The position numbers and the translations under genes are program-made. The notes under the pieces are model-generated. The model ran no database searches. It was not told where the DNA came from and saw nothing but the letters and a program-made list of their open reading frames with translations. Of a stretch of 21,602 bases of DNA, positions 6,223 through 14,335 are shown piece after piece. The DNA is from SCUN01 sp046598935 (GTDB lineage: Bacteria; Acidobacteriota; Vicinamibacteria; Vicinamibacterales; SCN-69-37): NCBI GenBank assembly GCA_046598935.1, contig JBKJHW010000139.1, positions 1 through 21,602 on the forward strand, given 5' to 3'. Within the stretch, counting starts at the first letter, position 1. Each line of letters opens with the position of its first letter.

Positions 6223-7368
6223 GTGCGTCTCCGCTTCCTCGTCGCGGTCATCGTCCTGATCGGCGTGATCGGGTATTTGTCGGTCCCGGCTCGTGCCCCG
6301 ATGGCCGACCGGGCCGAGCGCGAATTGTTGCCTGCCATCGAGAGCGGGACGGTCGCCGTTCCCATCGTGAAAGGGGACACGATCACTTTTCTTGCCGAGG
6401 GCGATGCCGGCGCCGCGCCGCGCGTCGTCTCGGACCTCACGGGCTGGGGCGAGCGGGCTGACGGCGGGTTTGATTTCACCGTCGGGAGAATGCGCCCGAT
6501 CGCCGGCACGAGCTGGTTCACGTTGACGGCGCGAACGAATCCCGCGGCCCGGATCGAGTATCTCTTTGCGTATGGCGCGGGCGACTATCGCCTCGATCCT
6601 CGAAATCCACGGAAGGCGACGCGCGTGACGGGTGAAGCGTCAGAGGTTGTCGGGGCGGGCTACACGCCGCCGCTGGAATTCTCCGGCCCGCCGACCGAGC
6701 CCGCCGGAAAGATCATCGACACGATGGTGCGTGGCCAGATCGTCGGCGAGCGGCGCGTGATCGTTTACACGCCGCCGGGTTACGATCCCGCGCGCCGGTA
6801 CCGGCTTGCGGTGTTTCACGACGGCGGCCTGGTCGTGAACACCGGCGAAGCGCCGCGCGTGCTCGACTGGCTGATCGCGCACGATGCGATTCATCCGCTG
6901 GTCGCCGTGTTCGTCGATCCGGTTTCGCGCGCCGACGACTTCCGGCCGGACGCGCCGATGCGCGACTTTGTCGCAAGCGAGCTCATGACATGGGTTTCGT
7001 CGCGCTACAGCGTGACGCCGCTTGCCGCCGACCACGCGATCATCGGCATCGCCGCGGGCGCGCGCGCGGCGCTCCATGCGATGGCGTCCTACCCGGGCGT
7101 GTTTGGCAAAAGCGGTTTGATGATCCCGGCGTTGTCTGAATCAGACGTCTTGAAGATTCCCGTCCGCCAGGGCGAAGCGCCGCAGCTCGAAGTGGCCGTG
7201 CTGGCGGCGGCATACGATCAAACCAACGGGAATGGCGCAGCCCTCGTGCGCGATTCGCTGCAGTCGCGCGGCCACTCGGTGAAATACATCGAGGTGTACG
7301 AAGGCCATAGCACGGTCACGTGGAAGACACACCTCGGCGACGTGCTCGTCAGCTTGTTCGGGCGTTAG
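6223..7368 (+). CDS. Esterase-D/enterochelin-esterase-like protein lacking the nucleophile serine
   Basis: A protein of 381 residues. An N-terminal hydrophobic anchor or signal (residues 4-22) is followed by an E-set-like region (about 48-130) like that of Fes-type esterases. The alpha/beta-hydrolase domain starts at about 165: VGERRVIVYTPPGYDP, YRLAVFHDGG, HPLVAVFVDP and DFVASELMTWVSSRY are all in the usual order. The nucleophile elbow, normally G-x-S-x-G, reads G275-I-A277-A-G279, so the catalytic Ser is Ala (codon GCC at 7051-7053). The base His survives in EGHSTVTW (H362). It is therefore probably an inactive esterase-fold protein with a binding or structural role in the envelope. The start is GTG at 6223, immediately after the oxidoreductase stop; no strong ribosome-binding site is visible. 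Its end overlaps the convergent antiporter gene by 20 bp. Confidence 0.8.
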   Translation: MRLRFLVAVIVLIGVIGYLSVPARAPMADRAERELLPAIESGTVAVPIVKGDTITFLAEGDAGAAPRVVSDLTGWGERADGGFDFTVGRMRPIAGTSWFTLTARTNPAARIEYLFAYGAGDYRLDPRNPRKATRVTGEASEVVGAGYTPPLEFSGPPTEPAGKIIDTMVRGQIVGERRVIVYTPPGYDPARRYRLAVFHDGGLVVNTGEAPRVLDWLIAHDAIHPLVAVFVDPVSRADDFRPDAPMRDFVASELMTWVSSRYSVTPLAADHAIIGIAAGARAALHAMASYPGVFGKSGLMIPALSESDVLKIPVRQGEAPQLEVAVLAAAYDQTNGNGAALVRDSLQSRGHSVKYIEVYEGHSTVTWKTHLGDVLVSLFGR

Positions 7369-9076
7369 GGTCGACGCGCATCGCTTCCTGGCGCGCAAGG
7401 TCGATCAGTGATGCGGTCTCATCTTCAGCGAAGCTCAGATCCTCGAGGGTCTGCCGCAGCATTTGAATGCCGCCTTCGAGCTCAGGACGCACAACCGTCT
7501 GGACGCCGGCGTCGAGCAGCCGCCGGCCGCCTTCCCAGCTCGACGCGCGCGCGATGATCTTCACGTCCGGCGCGCAATTGCGCGCGGTCGCCACCATTGC
7601 GAGCGAGGACACGTAATCCGGCACGGTAATCACGAGCAGGCGCGCGTGCCCGAGGCCCGCGTGCTCCAGAATTTCCGAGTTGGCCGCGTCACCGTAGAGC
7701 ACCGGTATCTCCAGCGCCTGCAATCTCGCCAGAATGAACGGGTCGGACTCGACGACGAGCCGGGGAATATTCTGGCGGCCAAGCATCTCGGCGATGTGCC
7801 GGCCCACACGCCCGCTGCCGACGATCACGACGTGATCTGTCATCGCGGCCGGACGCGGCGGCTCGACGAAACCATGACGGTTGAGGATCCTCCACAACGT
7901 CGCGCGCGACTGCAGCCAGCGCTCGATCGCGGGGATGGACGCGAACAGCATCGGGTTGACCGTGATCGACACGATGGAGCCGGCAAGGATCAGCGAGTAC
8001 TGATCTTCCGACAGTAGCCCGAGCGCGAGGCCGCTCTGGCCGATGATGAACGAGAACTCGCCGATGTGCGACCTGCCGGCGGCCAGCACCAGCGCGGTGT
8101 GCACCGGATGCGGCAGCGCGAAGACGGTCACGGCCGTCAACACCGATTTGCCGACGATGATGAGCGCGGAGAGCGCGAGCACGTGTCCCCAGTGCGCCAG
8201 AAGGTAGTGCGGATTCACCAGCATGCCGACCGAGACAAAGAACAGCACGGCGAACGCTTCGCGGAAAGGCAGAAGGTCCGCACTCACCTGGTGGCTGAAT
8301 GGCGAATCGCTGACGACGAGACCGGCGATGAAGGCGCCGAGCGCGAGCGATACACCGAAGAGCGCGGCCGCGCCAAGCGCCGTGCCGACCGCGGCGCTGA
8401 GCGCGATCAGCACGAACAGCTCGCGCGACCGCGTGTTGGCGACTTTGCCGAGGAGAAACGGCAGAATCTTCGAGCCCGCGAACAACATCAACACGAGAAA
8501 CGCGATAGCTTTCGCGATCGCGATGAGAATCGGTTTCGTCGTGCCCGATTCGGCGTTCGCCGTCGAGTAGGCAGTCAGCAACACGAGGATGCCGACGGTC
8601 GCGAGGTCCTCGACAATCGACCACCCCACTGCGGCGCGGCCCGCCGGTGAATGAAGAAGGCCTTCGTCCATCAGGCTGCGCATCAGCACAACCGTGCTGG
8701 CGACCGACGCGGATATGCCCAGCAGCCAGGCGCCGCCGGTCGACCATCCGAAGAGCGTGCCGAGCCAATACCCGGCGGCCGAGATGATGACCATCTGGCT
8801 GAGTGCGCCCGGCACGGCGATGCCGCGAACCTGCCAGAGGTCAGAAACCGAAAAGTGCAGGCCGACGCCGAACATCAGCAGAATGACGCCGAGCTCGGCG
8901 AGCTGGCGGATGGTTTCGAAATCTCCGTGGAAGCCCGGCGTAAATGGCCCGAGCGCAACTCCGGCCAAAAGGTAGCCTACGATCGTCGGCAATCCGAGCC
9001 GGCGCGCGACAACGCCGCCCACCAGGGCATAGGCCAGGGCGACAGCGACTGTTGTCAGCAAAGGCAGGTTATGCAC
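7349..9076 (-). CDS. CPA2-family cation:proton antiporter with RCK_N domain (KefB/YbaL-like)
   Basis: A protein of 575 residues. Residues 1 to about 385 form a Na+/H+-exchanger membrane domain with about 12 hydrophobic helices, including the family pattern LGLPTIVGYLLAGVALGP and ELGVILLMFGVGLHFS, and later GAFIAGLVVSDSPFSHQV and FFVSVGMLVNP. Residues 412-530 form a cytosolic TrkA_N/RCK_N Rossmann domain, MTDHVVIVGSGRVGRHIAEML with G420-S-G422-R-V-G425 for NAD(H), then YGDAANSEIL and LLVITVPD. It probably exchanges K+ or Na+ for protons across the inner membrane, gated by nucleotide. Length and the linker resemble YbaL. A short tail of about 45 residues follows the RCK domain. The start is GTG at 9076. 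It is divergent from the exported protein at 9165 and converges on the esterase-like gene. Confidence 0.9.
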   Translation of the reverse strand: MHNLPLLTTVAVALAYALVGGVVARRLGLPTIVGYLLAGVALGPFTPGFHGDFETIRQLAELGVILLMFGVGLHFSVSDLWQVRGIAVPGALSQMVIISAAGYWLGTLFGWSTGGAWLLGISASVASTVVLMRSLMDEGLLHSPAGRAAVGWSIVEDLATVGILVLLTAYSTANAESGTTKPILIAIAKAIAFLVLMLFAGSKILPFLLGKVANTRSRELFVLIALSAAVGTALGAAALFGVSLALGAFIAGLVVSDSPFSHQVSADLLPFREAFAVLFFVSVGMLVNPHYLLAHWGHVLALSALIIVGKSVLTAVTVFALPHPVHTALVLAAGRSHIGEFSFIIGQSGLALGLLSEDQYSLILAGSIVSITVNPMLFASIPAIERWLQSRATLWRILNRHGFVEPPRPAAMTDHVVIVGSGRVGRHIAEMLGRQNIPRLVVESDPFILARLQALEIPVLYGDAANSEILEHAGLGHARLLVITVPDYVSSLAMVATARNCAPDVKIIARASSWEGGRRLLDAGVQTVVRPELEGGIQMLRQTLEDLSFAEDETASLIDLARQEAMRVDPNARTS

Positions 9077-9164
9077 GGAGCCAGCTTAGTGGACCCGCAA
9101 CCTATCCGCGACCGACTCCGTCTGATACCTTTGCCTGCCAGGGCCTTTGGGGGAGTACTTTTCT

Positions 9165-10172
9165 GTGAAGACCATAACGTCTCTTGCCGCCGCGGGTCTC
9201 GCGGCGCTGTTGCTCGCCACTGCAGTGGCCCCGCCGGTCAACCTTCAGGCGCAAACCGATCTCGACGCCTTGATGAAGGACGTCGTCGCGCGCCGTGACG
9301 ACAACTGGAAAAAGCTCCAGCAGTACATCCTCAGCGAGCGCGAGCAGATCGAAGCGCGCGGCCCCGGCCAGCTGCCGGTGTGGGGCGAGCGCCGCGACTA
9401 CCAGTGGTTCCTGCGCGACGGATTTTTCGTGCGCAGCCCGCTCAAGGTGAACGGCGTCACGATCAACGACGAAGAACGACGCAAGTCCGAAGATCGATTC
9501 GTGCAGCGCGAACAGGCGCGCGAGAAGCGGCGCCAGGAGCGCCAGAAGGCGAGGGCCGGCGAAACCGGCGCGCAGGCTGCTCCGCCGGTCGACGTGCCCG
9601 TCAACATGGACACGCTGATCGCGCAAACCCGCGAACCGCAATTCGTGTCGTCGGCCTATTTCCTGCGATTCAAGTTCGAAGAGGGCAAGTACGCGCTCGT
9701 CGGTAAGGAGACGATCGACGGCCGCGAGCTGATCAAAGTCGAGTACTACCCCGCGCGGCTCTTTTCCGGCGACACCGATCGCAATAAGCGGCGATCGGAA
9801 CAAGGCGAACAACTCAGCAAGGATCAGAAGTTCGACCAGACGATCGAGCAGGCCATGAACAAGGTCTCTCTCGTGACGCTCTGGGTCGAGCCGAACGCCA
9901 AGCAGATCGTGAAGTACGTGTTCAACAACGTGAACATGGACTTTCTGCCGGGCGCGCAGTTCGTGAAGCTCGGCGATTTAAAAGCGACGATGGTGATGTC
10001 GCAGCCGTTCAAGGGCGTGAAGGCATCGACGCCGGGGTCCGAAGACGTGTGGCTCCCGAAAGGCATCGAGATGTATCTGTCGATGATGATTGCGATCGGC
10101 AGCTTCGACGTGCGCTACTCGATCACCTACAACGACTACCGGCTCGCGGAGACGTCGAGCCGGATCAAGTAA
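9165..10172 (+). CDS. Exported hypothetical protein, possible LolA-like/outer-membrane-associated
   Basis: A protein of 335 residues with a signal peptide (VKTITSLAAAGLAALLLATA...NLQAQ). The mature part starts with a helix TDLDALMKDVVARRDDNWKKLQ, then alternating strands, a strongly charged stretch of about 30 residues (RRKSEDRFVQREQAREKRRQ onward), and a second strand-rich half (YALVGKETIDGRELIKVEYY, VSLVTLWVEPNAKQIVKYVF, VWLPKGIEMYLSMMIAIGSF, VRYSITYNDYRL). The second half recalls LolA-like lipoprotein-sorting folds, but no family is firmly recognised. GTG at 9165 is preferred, with GGGGGAG at 9149-9155 about 10 bases upstream; an in-frame TTG at 9147 is possible. The Omp85-like barrel gene follows after 15 bases, suggesting an outer-membrane role. 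Confidence 0.75.
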   Translation: MKTITSLAAAGLAALLLATAVAPPVNLQAQTDLDALMKDVVARRDDNWKKLQQYILSEREQIEARGPGQLPVWGERRDYQWFLRDGFFVRSPLKVNGVTINDEERRKSEDRFVQREQAREKRRQERQKARAGETGAQAAPPVDVPVNMDTLIAQTREPQFVSSAYFLRFKFEEGKYALVGKETIDGRELIKVEYYPARLFSGDTDRNKRRSEQGEQLSKDQKFDQTIEQAMNKVSLVTLWVEPNAKQIVKYVFNNVNMDFLPGAQFVKLGDLKATMVMSQPFKGVKASTPGSEDVWLPKGIEMYLSMMIAIGSFDVRYSITYNDYRLAETSSRIK

Positions 10173-10187
10173 CCGGGAGCGCGCCCA

Positions 10188-11483
10188 ATGACTCCAACGC
10201 TCGTGTTCTCTGCGTGGCTGTTTGGCTTTGTGCCTTCAGCGGCGGCTCCTCTTCCGCACCAGGCGGCGAACCCGCCGGTCACTCAAGAACAAATCGTCGA
10301 CATCCGCGTCCATGGCAACCACATCACGCCCGACGCCGACGTGATTCGGCTGTCCGGCCTCGCGAAAGGCGAGGCGTTCACGGCAGCGACGGTCGCTGAC
10401 GCGAAGAAGGCGCTCACGCAGACAGGTATGTTTGACGAAGTCGACGTGCTGAAACGCTTCGCCTCGATCGATGACCTCTCCCAGATCGTCGTCATGCTCG
10501 TCGTCAATGAAGGCCCGGTGAAGATCGAGATTCCGGATGCGCCCGGTGCGGGGCCGAGGATCGTGCGGCGCGGCCTTGGCGGCCGCTTCATGTACATGCC
10601 GATCATCGACGCAGAGGACGGTTACGGATGGCGATACGGCGTTCGAGTGGCGCTGGCCCGGCCGGCCGGCAAGAACAGCCGGCTGTCGTTGCCGTTGACC
10701 TGGGGTGGCGAGCGCCGCGCCGGCGCGGAGCTCGAGCACACGTTTTCGCGCGGACGGCTGCAGTTTGGCGGCGCGCTGACAAGCCGCGAGCATCCTTTCT
10801 ATGAGGTGCGAGACGACCGGCGGACGGCCTGGACGCGCGCCGAAACGCGTGCCGGCCGGTTGCACTTCGGTGTCATAGGGACGCTTGACCACATCGCGTT
10901 CAACGCGACGGAGAAAACTGTTGAAACCGTACAAACCATCGGCGGTGACGTCGTGCTCGACACCCGGCTCGACCCGCTGCTGCCGAGAAACGCGCTGTAT
11001 GTGAAAGGCAGCGTGGACCGGATGTTCGCAAAGATTCGCACCGGCGCCGGTGCGCTTTACCGAACGAAGATCGATGCGAACGGGTATCTCGGGCTGATCA
11101 GCCAGACCGTCCTCGCCGTGCGTGTGGTTCGCGAAGATGCGTCCGAGCGCATGTCGCCCTATTTCAAATCGATGCTTGGAGGCACAGAAAACCTCCGCGG
11201 CTTTCGTGCCGGAGAATTCGTCGGCGACACGCTGGTTGCCGGCTCGGTGGAGTTACGCACGCCGTTCACGTCGCCCATCGAGGTGGCAAAGACCGGCATC
11301 AGGATTTTCGCCGACGCGGGCACGGTCTACGACAAAGGCCAGCGCTACACGGACCAGACGCTGAAGCAAGGATTCGGCGCCGGGCTTTTCCTGAGCGCGC
11401 CGGTGTTTATCCTCAATCTCGACGTCGCCCACGGCAAAGGCTCGGGCACCCGCGTGTACTTCGGAGGCGGCTTCAGCTTTTAG
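10188..11483 (+). CDS. Single-POTRA Omp85/BamA-superfamily outer-membrane beta-barrel protein
   Basis: A 431-residue protein with a signal peptide ending near AAPLPHQA. One POTRA domain spans about residues 35-112: IVDIRVHGNHITPDADVIRL, KGEAFTAATVADAKKALTQT, GMFDEVDVLKR and QIVVMLVVNEGP. The rest alternates polar and hydrophobic residues as expected for a 16-strand barrel. It contains the superfamily signature GGTENLRGFRAGEFVGDT (the VRGY/F motif of the L6 loop) and ends GGGFSF with a terminal Phe, the sorting signal read by the Bam machinery. A single POTRA is fewer than the five of BamA or the three of TamA, so this is not the housekeeping BamA. Its job could be secretion, protein insertion or lipid transfer. 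GGGAG upstream of the ATG supports the start. Confidence 0.85.
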   Translation: MTPTLVFSAWLFGFVPSAAAPLPHQAANPPVTQEQIVDIRVHGNHITPDADVIRLSGLAKGEAFTAATVADAKKALTQTGMFDEVDVLKRFASIDDLSQIVVMLVVNEGPVKIEIPDAPGAGPRIVRRGLGGRFMYMPIIDAEDGYGWRYGVRVALARPAGKNSRLSLPLTWGGERRAGAELEHTFSRGRLQFGGALTSREHPFYEVRDDRRTAWTRAETRAGRLHFGVIGTLDHIAFNATEKTVETVQTIGGDVVLDTRLDPLLPRNALYVKGSVDRMFAKIRTGAGALYRTKIDANGYLGLISQTVLAVRVVREDASERMSPYFKSMLGGTENLRGFRAGEFVGDTLVAGSVELRTPFTSPIEVAKTGIRIFADAGTVYDKGQRYTDQTLKQGFGAGLFLSAPVFILNLDVAHGKGSGTRVYFGGGFSF

Positions 11484-11494
11484 AAAAGATCTTC

Positions 11495-11528
11495 ATTGAC
11501 CACTGACCATCGACCATTCACCATTGGA
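11495..11528. repeat. Run of ATTGACC-type heptads
   Basis: Consecutive 7-bp units read ATTGACC, ACTGACC, ATCGACC, ATTCACC, ATTGGAG, starting at 11495. The unit and phase are the same as in the inverted repeat at 481-561, but only one arm is present. The run sits in the 67-base gap between the barrel gene and the LolA-like gene, just upstream of the latter's ribosome-binding site. It is probably a dispersed intergenic element of this genome. Confidence 0.75.
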
Positions 11529-11550
11529 GAGCCAGCCCCAAGGAGTTCCG

Positions 11551-12267
11551 ATGTCCCGAACGTTGCTATCAGTTGCGAGTGCGGCCGTTGTCTGTTTCAT
11601 CTTCGCCACGCCCGCCTACGCACAGACCGTTGACGAAATCGTCGCCAGGAACATTCAGGCGAAAGGCGGCGAAGCCAAGCTCAAATCCGTGCAGTCTGTA
11701 CGGCAGAGCGGCAGCATCAACATCCAGGGGCAGACCGCGCAGCTCACCGTTGTCGCCAAGCGGCCCAACCTCAGCCGGCAGGACATCAGCATCATGGGCA
11801 CGACGATCGTGATGGCGTTCGACGGCACGAAAGCCTGGATGCTCAATCCGATGATCGGTCCGGATGCAGTGGAAATGCCCGCCGAACAGGCCGAGATGAT
11901 CAAAGACCAGGCCGACATCGACGGGCCGCTCATTGATTACAAGACCAAAGGCTCGACCGTCGAGCTCGTCGGGCTCGAAGACGCCGCCGGCAAAAAGGCG
12001 TTCCACCTCCGCATTTCGCGCAAAGGTCTCCCGCCGACCGAGCTCTACATCGACTCGACGACATACCTCGACGTGAAATCCGTCACAGCCGTGCCGGGCT
12101 CAGGGACGATGGAGATGGTGTTCGGAGATTACCGTGCGGTCGACGGAATGACGGTGCCGTTCTCTGTGAAGAGCTCGGCGGCGGGAATGCTGCTGTCGGA
12201 TCTGAAGCTCGACAAGGTCGAGTTCAACGTCGCGCTTCCAGCCGATACGTTCAAGATCAAGAAATAG
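11551..12267 (+). CDS. Exported LolA-like (outer-membrane lipoprotein-sorting-type) protein
   Basis: A protein of 238 residues with a clear signal peptide cleaved after PAYA at about residue 24. The mature sequence begins TVDEIVARNIQAKGGEAKLKSVQSVRQSG, a pattern seen in many LolA-fold exported proteins, followed by repeated strands (AQLTVVAKRPNLSRQDISIM, IVMAFDGTKAWMLNP, MEMVFGDYRAVDGMTVPFSV) typical of a half-barrel that cradles a lipid or lipoprotein. It should act in the periplasm, but it is not demonstrably LolA itself. The ATG at 11551 follows AAGGAG (11540-11545) at ideal spacing, which rules out the in-frame TTG at 11524. It may belong with the barrel gene upstream, separated by the heptad repeat. 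Confidence 0.82.
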   Translation: MSRTLLSVASAAVVCFIFATPAYAQTVDEIVARNIQAKGGEAKLKSVQSVRQSGSINIQGQTAQLTVVAKRPNLSRQDISIMGTTIVMAFDGTKAWMLNPMIGPDAVEMPAEQAEMIKDQADIDGPLIDYKTKGSTVELVGLEDAAGKKAFHLRISRKGLPPTELYIDSTTYLDVKSVTAVPGSGTMEMVFGDYRAVDGMTVPFSVKSSAAGMLLSDLKLDKVEFNVALPADTFKIKK

Positions 12268-12327
12268 CACCGGCGGCTCAGCGCGAGCGTTCCGGTCTCA
12301 TCGGTGTCGTCTGAGTCATTTGTGTGA

Positions 12328-12357
12328 TTCAACTATACGTACGCCGAAAAATATAAT
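12328..12357 (+). promoter_or_regulatory. Putative sigma-70-type promoter of speA
   Basis: A perfect TATAAT lies at 12352-12357 in a markedly AT-rich patch, with a weak -35 candidate TTCAAC at 12328-12333 and an 18-base spacer. It is the best promoter-like sequence in the window. A start of transcription about 7 bases downstream would fall near 12364, only about 7 bases before the probable GTG start of speA. Confidence 0.45.
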
Positions 12358-12370
12358 TAAATTGTCCGCT

Positions 12371-14317
12371 GTGAGCACACCCAGCCGCTCGACGCGGCAA
12401 TGGCGAGCCGGTGATCCGTGGACGGTGACGGATGCCAACGAGTTGTACGAGGTTGATCGCTGGGGCAAAGGGTATTTTTCCGTCGGCGCGAACGGCAATC
12501 TGCTCGTTCACGCGACAAAGGAGCCGGCCAAATCGATTGATCTGAAGCAGCTGATGGACCACTTGCAGCTGCGCGGTCTCGGTCTGCCGATCCTCGTCCG
12601 TTTTCCGGACATTCTGAAGCACCGCCTCGGCGACATCCACTCGGCGTTCCAGGCGGCGATCGCGCAGAACAACTACACGGGCAAGTACATCTGCGTCTAT
12701 CCGATCAAGGTCAACCAGCAAAAGCAGGTGGTGCAGGAAGTCGTCGAGTTCGGCAGCCCGTTCGGCTTCGGCCTGGAAGCGGGCTCGAAGCCGGAGCTGC
12801 TCGCCGTGATCGCGATGACGACCAACGACACGCCGATCATCTGCAACGGCTTTAAGGACGCCGAGTTCATCGAAATGGCGATGCTGGCCCAGAAGATGGG
12901 CCGCAAGATCATTCCGGTCGTCGAAAAATACACCGAGCTCCAGTTGATTCTCGATTACTCGAAGCGCGTCGGCGTGCGCCCGAACATCGGCATGCGCGTG
13001 AAGCTCGCCGCAAGCGGCGGCGGCCGGTGGAAGTCATCGGGCGGTTATCGCTCAAAATTCGGCCTCACGGTTGCTGAGGTTCGCCAGGGGCTCGAAGAGC
13101 TCAAGGCCCACGGCATGGAGGACTGTTTCAAGCTCCTGCATTTCCACCTCGGGAGCCAGATTCCGAACATCCGCATCGTGAAGGGCGCGCTCAACGAAGC
13201 CGCGCGCGTCTACACGGAGCTCGTGCGCGAAGGCGCCGGCCTCGAATTCCTCGACGTCGGCGGCGGCCTCGGCGTCGATTACGACGGATCGCAGACCAAC
13301 TTCGAGTCGAGCGTGAACTACACGCTCGAGGAATACGCGAACGACGTCATTTACCACATCCAGACAGTGTGCGATGACGAAGGCGTCACGCACCCGACCA
13401 TCGTGTCGGAGAGCGGCCGCGCGATCGTCGCGTATCACAGCTGTCTGATCTTCAACGTTCTCGGCGTCTCGGATTTCGGCGACGATGCGGTCAAAATCGA
13501 CGCGAGCGCCGATGACAAGCTCGAACAGCCGCTCATCGACCTGCGCGAGACGTACGAGCATTTGACGGCTCGCAACGCGCACGAGAGTTTTAACGACGCG
13601 CAGGAGTCGCTCGACATGGCGCTCAACCTGTTCAACGGCGGCTATCTGCCGCTCGAGCAGCGCTGCCAGGCCGAGACGCTCTACTGGGCGATCTGCTCGA
13701 AGATCCGCAAGCTGTTTTTGCAGAGCGACGATATCCCGGAAGATCTCCAGGGCCTCGACGACATGCTGGCCGATACCTACTTCTGCAATTTCTCGCTGTT
13801 CCAGTCGATTCCGGACTCCTGGGCGATCAAACAGCTGTTCCCGGTGATGCCGATTCACCGGCTGAACGAAGCGCCGAGCCGCGAGGCGGTGCTGGGCGAT
13901 ATCACCTGCGACTCGGACGGCAAAATCGATAAGTTCATCGACCGACGCGACGTCAGGAGCACACTGTCGCTCCATCCGTTCACCGGCGAGCCGTATTACC
14001 TCGGCGTGTTTCTCGTCGGCGCGTACCAGGAAATTCTCGGCGACATGCACAACCTGTTCGGAGACACGCACGCGGTGCATGTGACGCTCGACGCGGACGG
14101 CAACGTGATCCTCGGGTCGGTCATCAAGGGCGACACCGTGCGCGAGGTGCTGGACTACGTCGAGTTCGACGCCGACATGCTCGTGCGCAAGCTCCGCGAG
14201 TCAGCCGAAATCGCCGTTCGCGAAGGCCGCCTCGAAATCCAGCAGGCCGGCCAGCTCCTGCGCTTTTACGAAGACGGCCTGCACGGCTACACCTATCTCG
14301 AAGAACCCAGCGAGTAA
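12371..14317 (+). CDS. speA: Biosynthetic arginine decarboxylase
   Basis: A protein of 648 residues, close to the usual ~630-660 of SpeA. It converts arginine to agmatine, the first step of putrescine and spermidine synthesis, using pyridoxal phosphate. The PLP lysine is K113 in YPIKVNQQKQVV. Other fold-III decarboxylase motifs are present: FGFGLEAGSKPELLA, HFHLGSQI (H257-H259), LDVGGGLGVDYDGS, and the C-terminal half motif of SpeA (LFQSIPDSWAIKQLFPVMPIHRL, LHPFTGEPYYLGVFLVGAYQEILGDMHNLFGDTHAV). GTG at 12371 is chosen because the SpeA-like sequence starts soon after; the frame stays open to 12320 but that would overlap the TATAAT. No Shine-Dalgarno sequence precedes the GTG. The YCII gene follows 18 bases later. 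Confidence 0.94.
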   Translation: MSTPSRSTRQWRAGDPWTVTDANELYEVDRWGKGYFSVGANGNLLVHATKEPAKSIDLKQLMDHLQLRGLGLPILVRFPDILKHRLGDIHSAFQAAIAQNNYTGKYICVYPIKVNQQKQVVQEVVEFGSPFGFGLEAGSKPELLAVIAMTTNDTPIICNGFKDAEFIEMAMLAQKMGRKIIPVVEKYTELQLILDYSKRVGVRPNIGMRVKLAASGGGRWKSSGGYRSKFGLTVAEVRQGLEELKAHGMEDCFKLLHFHLGSQIPNIRIVKGALNEAARVYTELVREGAGLEFLDVGGGLGVDYDGSQTNFESSVNYTLEEYANDVIYHIQTVCDDEGVTHPTIVSESGRAIVAYHSCLIFNVLGVSDFGDDAVKIDASADDKLEQPLIDLRETYEHLTARNAHESFNDAQESLDMALNLFNGGYLPLEQRCQAETLYWAICSKIRKLFLQSDDIPEDLQGLDDMLADTYFCNFSLFQSIPDSWAIKQLFPVMPIHRLNEAPSREAVLGDITCDSDGKIDKFIDRRDVRSTLSLHPFTGEPYYLGVFLVGAYQEILGDMHNLFGDTHAVHVTLDADGNVILGSVIKGDTVREVLDYVEFDADMLVRKLRESAEIAVREGRLEIQQAGQLLRFYEDGLHGYTYLEEPSE

Positions 14318-14335
14318 AAGGACGAGACCAACCTC

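Noticed and set aside
8066..8650. Long plus-strand frame opposite the antiporter
   Set aside because: Charged low-complexity composition with no signal or domain; a shadow of the minus-strand gene.
7689..8768. A 359-codon minus-strand frame inside the antiporter gene
   Set aside because: It is a second frame of the same strand with an Arg/Ala-rich composition typical of shadow frames; the antiporter frame has clear motifs.
9077..9164. Promoters in the divergent gap between the antiporter and the exported protein
   Set aside because: A control region is expected here, but no pair of -35 and -10 boxes with proper spacing could be recognised.
13052..14080. A 342-codon open frame on the minus strand opposite speA
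   Set aside because: It lies entirely inside the well-supported arginine decarboxylase gene and shows no recognisable domain; long antisense frames are expected in GC-rich genes.
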